Source: Blastococcus sp. TBT05-19 (GTDB lineage Bacteria; Actinomycetota; Actinomycetes; Mycobacteriales; Geodermatophilaceae). From it: 64,000 nucleotides of DNA. Numbering within the stretch: position 1 is the stretch's first letter; each line of letters starts with the position of its first letter. Below are positions 60,830-64,000 of the stretch, piece by piece. The notes under the pieces were generated by a model, which was not told where the DNA came from, ran no database searches, and saw only the letters and a program-made list of their open reading frames with translations. Where the stretch lies: NCBI RefSeq assembly GCF_003319095.1, contig NZ_QOHI01000001.1, positions 682,001-746,000 on the forward strand. Reading direction: 5' to 3'. The translations under genes and the position numbers were made by a program.

Positions 60830-61981
60830 CTACTTCCGGACGGGGGTGAGCCCGAGCGACATGCCCTGCAGGCCGCGCTGGCGGACGGCGAGCCCGTCGG
60901 CGATCTTCTCCAGCGCCTTGGCGGCCGGGGTCTCCGGGTCGGCGAGCACGATCGGGGCACCGGCGTCGCCGGCCTCCCGCAGCCGCGTGTCGAGCGGGAT
61001 CTGGCCCAGCAGCGGCACCCGGGCACCGAGGGTGCGGGTGAGCGCGTCGGACACGGCCTCGCCACCGCCGGAGCCGAAGACCTCCATGCGGGAGCCGTCG
61101 GGCAGCTCGAGCCAGCTCATGTTCTCGATGACGCCGACCACCTGCTGGTGGGTCTGGGTCGCGATCGCGCCGGCCCGCTCCGCCACCTCGGCGGCGGCCA
61201 GCTGCGGCGTGGTGACGACGAGGATCTCGGCGTTGGGCAGCAGCTGCGCGATGGAGATGGCGACGTCGCCGGTGCCCGGGGGCAGGTCGAGCAGCAGGAC
61301 GTCGAGGTCGCCCCACCACACGTCGGCGAGGAACTGCTGCAGCGCGCGGTGCAGCATCGGCCCGCGCCACACGACAGGGGTGTTGCCCGGGGTGAACATG
61401 CCGATCGAGATGACCTTCACGCCCATCGACTGCGGCGGCATGATCATGTTGTCGACCTGGGTGGGCTTGTCGTCGACCCCCAGCATCCGCGGCACCGAGT
61501 GGCCGTAGATGTCGGCGTCCACGACGCCGACCGACAGCCCGCGCTTGGCCAGCGCCGCGGCCAGGTTCACCGTGACGCTGGACTTGCCGACGCCGCCCTT
61601 GCCCGAGGCGACCGCGTACACGCGGGTCAGCGAACCGGGCTGGGCGAACGGGATGACCGGGTCGGCGGCGTCGGTGCCGCGGACGGTCTTGCGGAGCTCC
61701 GCGCGCTGCTCGTCGTTCATGACGTCGAGGCCGACCTGGACGGCGGTGACGCCGGGGACGGCGCCCACGGCCGCGGTGACGCGGTTGGTGATCGTCTCGC
61801 GCATCGGGCAGCCGGCGACGGTCAGGTAGACCTCGACCCGGACGGCACCGTCGGCGCCGATCTGGACGTCCTTGACCATGCCCAGCTCGGTGAGCGGGCG
61901 GTTGATCTCCGGGTCCTGGACGGTGGCCAGAGCTGCGGTGATGGCGTCGAGCGCCGGAGAACCGGTCAGCGTGTCGGACAT
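60830..61981 (-). CDS. mrp: Mrp/NBP35 family iron-sulfur cluster carrier ATPase
   Basis: 383 residues. N-terminal MIP18/DUF59 domain (LATVQDPEINRPLTELGMV, VAGCPMRETI), then P-loop ATPase ASGKGGVGKSSVTVNLA, deviant Walker A of the Mrp/MinD class, and LDVLLLDLPPGTGDV. It binds and delivers Fe-S clusters, which serve proteins such as SirA and FdxA. ATG at 61979-61981 follows AAGGAGA. Location matches Rv1229c. Confidence 0.92.
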   Translation of the reverse strand: MSDTLTGSPALDAITAALATVQDPEINRPLTELGMVKDVQIGADGAVRVEVYLTVAGCPMRETITNRVTAAVGAVPGVTAVQVGLDVMNDEQRAELRKTVRGTDAADPVIPFAQPGSLTRVYAVASGKGGVGKSSVTVNLAAALAKRGLSVGVVDADIYGHSVPRMLGVDDKPTQVDNMIMPPQSMGVKVISIGMFTPGNTPVVWRGPMLHRALQQFLADVWWGDLDVLLLDLPPGTGDVAISIAQLLPNAEILVVTTPQLAAAEVAERAGAIATQTHQQVVGVIENMSWLELPDGSRMEVFGSGGGEAVSDALTRTLGARVPLLGQIPLDTRLREAGDAGAPIVLADPETPAAKALEKIADGLAVRQRGLQGMSLGLTPVRK

Positions 61982-62123
61982 GCGGTGTCTGTCTCCTTCG
62001 GCGGGGGGACCCGGGCCGGAGCCGCGCACGGCGACCAGCGCACTCAGGTCGACTGCCACTGTACGGCGGGTCGCACGCAGGGCCGTCCGCCGGAGGGTGA
62101 TCTACCGCGCACGGACGGGGTCC

Positions 62124-62139
62124 TAGGGTCGACGCCGTG
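62124..62139 (+). promoter_or_regulatory. leaderless promoter element of azlC
   Basis: TAGGGT at 62124-62129, 7 nt, then the GTG start at 62137. Same TAnnnT-N7-GTG arrangement as dapD, dapE and tag; no ribosome-binding site. Confidence 0.5.
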
Positions 62140-62826
62140 CCCGCCGACCGTTCCCGCACCGTGCGCGACTCGGTCGGGCTGGGGCTCGCCGTCGGTCTGT
62201 ACGGCGTGGCGTTCGGCGCCTCGGCCGACGCCGCGGGCCTGGACGCCTGGCAGGCGATGGTGCTCTCGGCGCTGATGTTCACCGGCGCCTCGCAGTTCGC
62301 GCTGGTCGGGGTGCTGGGCGCGGGCGGCAGCCCGGCCGCGGCCGTGGGCAGCGCGCTGCTGCTCGGCACCCGCAACACCGTCTACGGGGTCCGGATGGCG
62401 CCGCTGCTCGCGCCGCGCGGCCTGCTCCGGCGGGCCGGTGCGGCGCACTGGGTGATCGACGAGACGACGGCGATGGCCGTGGCCGCACCCGACCGGGAGA
62501 CGGGCCGGCTGGCGTTCTGGGCCACCGGCGCGAGCATCTACCTCGGCTGGAACCTGATGACCCTGGTCGGCGTGCTGGGGGCCTCGGGGCTGGGCGGGAC
62601 CGCCGAGGCGGCGCTGGACTCCGTCGTCCCGGCGGCCTTCCTGGCCCTCCTGTGGCCCCGCCTGCGGGCGGGGTTCGCCGAGCACGCGGTGCAGCGGCGG
62701 GTGGCGGTCGGGGGCGCGGTGGTGGCCGTGGTGCTGACGCCGTTCGTGCCGCCGGGGGTGCAGGTGATCGCGGCCGCGGTGGCGGTCGCGCTGGCCGGGC
62801 GGCCGCGGCGGGAGGTGCCGGCGTGA
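62137..62826 (+). CDS. azlC: AzlC family branched-chain amino acid export permease
   Basis: 229 residues with multiple membrane segments. GLGLAVGLYGVAFGASADAAGLDAWQAMVLSALMFTGASQFALVGVLGAGG and LLLGTRNTVYGVRMAPLL match AzlC. With AzlD it exports branched-chain amino acids or related compounds. GTG start is set by the leaderless promoter; stop overlaps the azlD start. Confidence 0.9.
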   Translation: MPADRSRTVRDSVGLGLAVGLYGVAFGASADAAGLDAWQAMVLSALMFTGASQFALVGVLGAGGSPAAAVGSALLLGTRNTVYGVRMAPLLAPRGLLRRAGAAHWVIDETTAMAVAAPDRETGRLAFWATGASIYLGWNLMTLVGVLGASGLGGTAEAALDSVVPAAFLALLWPRLRAGFAEHAVQRRVAVGGAVVAVVLTPFVPPGVQVIAAAVAVALAGRPRREVPA

Positions 62827-63134
62827 GCGGCGTCTGGATCGCCGTCGTCGTCGCGTCGCTGGGGTGCTACGCGCTCAAGCTGGCGGGGCTCTCGGTCCCC
62901 GCGGGGTGGGTCGAGCAGCCCTGGGTGGCGCGGGTCGTCGACTTCGTGCCGGCCGCGCTGCTCGCCGCGCTGGTCGCCGTCCAGGCGGTCACCAGCGGCA
63001 ACGAGCTGGTCGTGGACGGCCGGTTGGCCGGGCTCGCCGTCGCGGCGCTGGCGCTGGCGCTGCGGGCCCCGTTCATCGTCGTCCTGGTGCTGGCCGGGGC
63101 GGCGGGCGCGCTGGTCCATGTCCTCATGGGCTGA
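62823..63134 (+). CDS. azlD: AzlD family protein
   Basis: 103 residues, three to four membrane segments (WIAVVVASLGCYALKLAG, RVVDFVPAALLAALVAVQAV, LAVAALALALRAPFIVVLVLAGAAGALV). Small partner subunit of AzlC. GTG overlaps the azlC stop by 4 nt; its own end overlaps the next gene by 17 nt. Confidence 0.88.
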   Translation: MSGVWIAVVVASLGCYALKLAGLSVPAGWVEQPWVARVVDFVPAALLAALVAVQAVTSGNELVVDGRLAGLAVAALALALRAPFIVVLVLAGAAGALVHVLMG

Positions 63135-63702
63135 GCAGCGCCGGCTGCTGCCGGGGGCGGCCGCCGGTGCGCTGGCCGGGGTCGCGGCGAAGGCGGCCGA
63201 CGAGTCCGGCTGGCGGTGGGCCGCGGATCTGGGCAGCTACCCGGCCGCCTGGGTGCTGGTCGTCGCGCTGATCGGGCACCTCGCGCCGTCGCTGCCGGCG
63301 GCCGCGATGCGGGCAGGGACCTTCTTCGCCGCCATGACGCTGGCCTACTACGCCTGGGCCGCGGTGGTCCTCGGCTTCGGCTGGAACCGGCTCCTCCCGA
63401 TCTGGCTCGCGCTGTCCGCGACGGCGGTCGCCGCCGTGGCTGCCGCCGTCCGCTGGGCCGCCGGCCGGAGCACCGCGGGCGCAGCGGTGTGGGCGCTGGC
63501 CGCCGGCATCGTGCTGGCCGGAGGAGCGGTGAGCGACGCCGGGGAGCACCCGGTCCAGGCGGCGGTCGACGTCGTGGTCGCCGCCGTCCTGGTGCTGGTC
63601 CTGCCCGACGGCACCGCGGCACGGGGCCGGGCCTGCCTGCTCCTGGCGCCGGTGACGGTGCTCGCCGGTGGGGGGCTGGCGCTGCTCCAGCAGCTGCTGT
63701 GA
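63118..63702 (+). CDS. DUF6518-like integral membrane protein
   Basis: 194 residues, about seven hydrophobic segments. LPGAAAGALAGVAAKAADESGWRWAADLGSYPAAWVL is the opening I recall for DUF6518 family membrane proteins. Function unknown. It starts inside the end of azlD (17-nt overlap), so it is cotranscribed, although no functional link is known. Converges with the aquaporin gene. Confidence 0.75.
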   Translation: MSSWAEQRRLLPGAAAGALAGVAAKAADESGWRWAADLGSYPAAWVLVVALIGHLAPSLPAAAMRAGTFFAAMTLAYYAWAAVVLGFGWNRLLPIWLALSATAVAAVAAAVRWAAGRSTAGAAVWALAAGIVLAGGAVSDAGEHPVQAAVDVVVAAVLVLVLPDGTAARGRACLLLAPVTVLAGGGLALLQQLL

Positions 63703-63715
63703 GCGCCGCCGGGGG

Positions 63716-64000
63716 TCACTCCGGCGGTTCGCCGGTGGCCAGGACCCGGTCGTAGAGGAGTGCCGCGAGGACGCCGCCCAGCGTGGGGGCGACCAGGTAC
63801 AGCCACAGCGGCGCGAGCTCGCCGGCCAGCAGGTCCGGGCCGAACGCGCGGGCCGGGTTCACCGCTCCGCCGGTGAGCGGGCCGGCCACGAAGATGCCGG
63901 CCGCCAGCGCGAAGCCGACGGCGACCGGCGCGATCGAGCCCTCCGCCCGGTCGTCGGTCGCCACCGCGATGACCACGAGCACCAGCAGGAAGGTCACCAG
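63716..64000 (-). CDS. MIP family channel (aquaporin/glycerol facilitator), N-terminus cut by window edge
   Basis: The last 94 residues are visible. AGPLTGGAVNPARAFGPDLLAGEL includes the second NPA box with Arg, as in aquaporins; LWLYLVAPTLGGVLAALLYDRVL is the last membrane helix. Both the first NPA and the start lie beyond the window. The Arg after NPA is part of the selectivity filter; whether it passes water or glycerol cannot be told from this part. Confidence 0.88.
   Translation of the reverse strand: MVTFLLVLVVIAVATDDRAEGSIAPVAVGFALAAGIFVAGPLTGGAVNPARAFGPDLLAGELAPLWLYLVAPTLGGVLAALLYDRVLATGEPPE

Overview
This window is GC-rich chromosomal DNA from an actinobacterium. It is most likely a relative of Geodermatophilaceae (Blastococcus, Geodermatophilus, Modestobacter); that genus-level guess is inference. 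The supporting features are very high GC by eye, many GTG starts and stop/start overlaps, mycothiol biosynthesis (mshB), a DUF3117 protein, actinobacterial maltose-1-phosphate synthase beside glgC, leaderless TAnnnT-N7-GTG promoters, a spore-photoproduct-lyase-family radical SAM protein, and several GGDEF/EAL proteins. The gene order from about 17.9 to 62 kb (mshB, fdxA, dapC, dapD/dapE, LOG, DivIVA-like, tag, DUF3117, glgM/glgC, O-methyltransferase, sigE, anti-sigma, htrA, tatB, mrp) recalls the Mycobacterium tuberculosis Rv1170-Rv1229c region, with local insertions. I see no tRNA, rRNA, insertion sequence or CRISPR array.

Layout. 0-6.4 kb: DUF1990 fragment, glutathionyl-hydroquinone reductase, a GGDEF-EAL protein, a HipA-like/DUF3037 pair and a Tat-exported PhoX phosphatase. 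6.4-11.7 kb: pterin dehydratase, then a sulfur assimilation cluster (sirA, a 54-residue zinc-ribbon protein and cysH, overlapping by 4 nt, preceded by a short leader peptide; cysC; an Rrf2 regulator), then an SRPBCC-Nudix fusion and a CsbD stress protein. 11.7-17.8 kb: a five-gene oligopeptide/dipeptide ABC importer. 17.9-24.5 kb: mshB and a membrane protein, a GNAT acetyltransferase, a GAF-GGDEF-EAL protein, fdxA and dapC. 24.5-27.5 kb: a degenerate GGDEF protein, an unusual zinc-finger/nuclease-like protein and a transglycosylase-like protein; this is the most accessory-looking segment. 27.5-32.4 kb: dapD and dapE (divergent, both apparently leaderless), LOG, DivIVA-like, SRPBCC and EamA. 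32.4-38.9 kb: a glycosyltransferase and a 1632-residue secreted protein with 13 fibronectin type III repeats. 38.9-44.4 kb: tag, DUF3117, and a minus-strand cluster of spl-like, PAS-GAF-PP2C and crtI-like genes. 44.5-49.9 kb: zinc alcohol dehydrogenase and 5-oxoprolinase genes (pxpA separated from pxpBC). 49.9-53.0 kb: a BtuFCD-type importer under a cobalamin riboswitch. 53-64 kb: glgM/glgC, small enzymes, the sigE-rseA-htrA-tatB envelope-stress module, mrp, azlCD, a DUF6518-like protein and an aquaporin fragment.

The items most worth a second look are: the four-zinc-finger/nuclease protein at 25.1-26.7 kb; the leader peptide and alternative hairpins ahead of sirA; two genes (dapC, htrA) whose best start is a CTG overlapping the upstream stop as CTGA; mirrored leaderless promoters at dapD/dapE; an apparent sigma-E autoregulatory promoter; tandem palindromes ahead of the PP2C gene, together with a possible N-terminal frameshift in that gene; and a perfect 114-bp duplication inside the FN3 gene. 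All identifications come from reading sequence and recalling family motifs; no database search was run.
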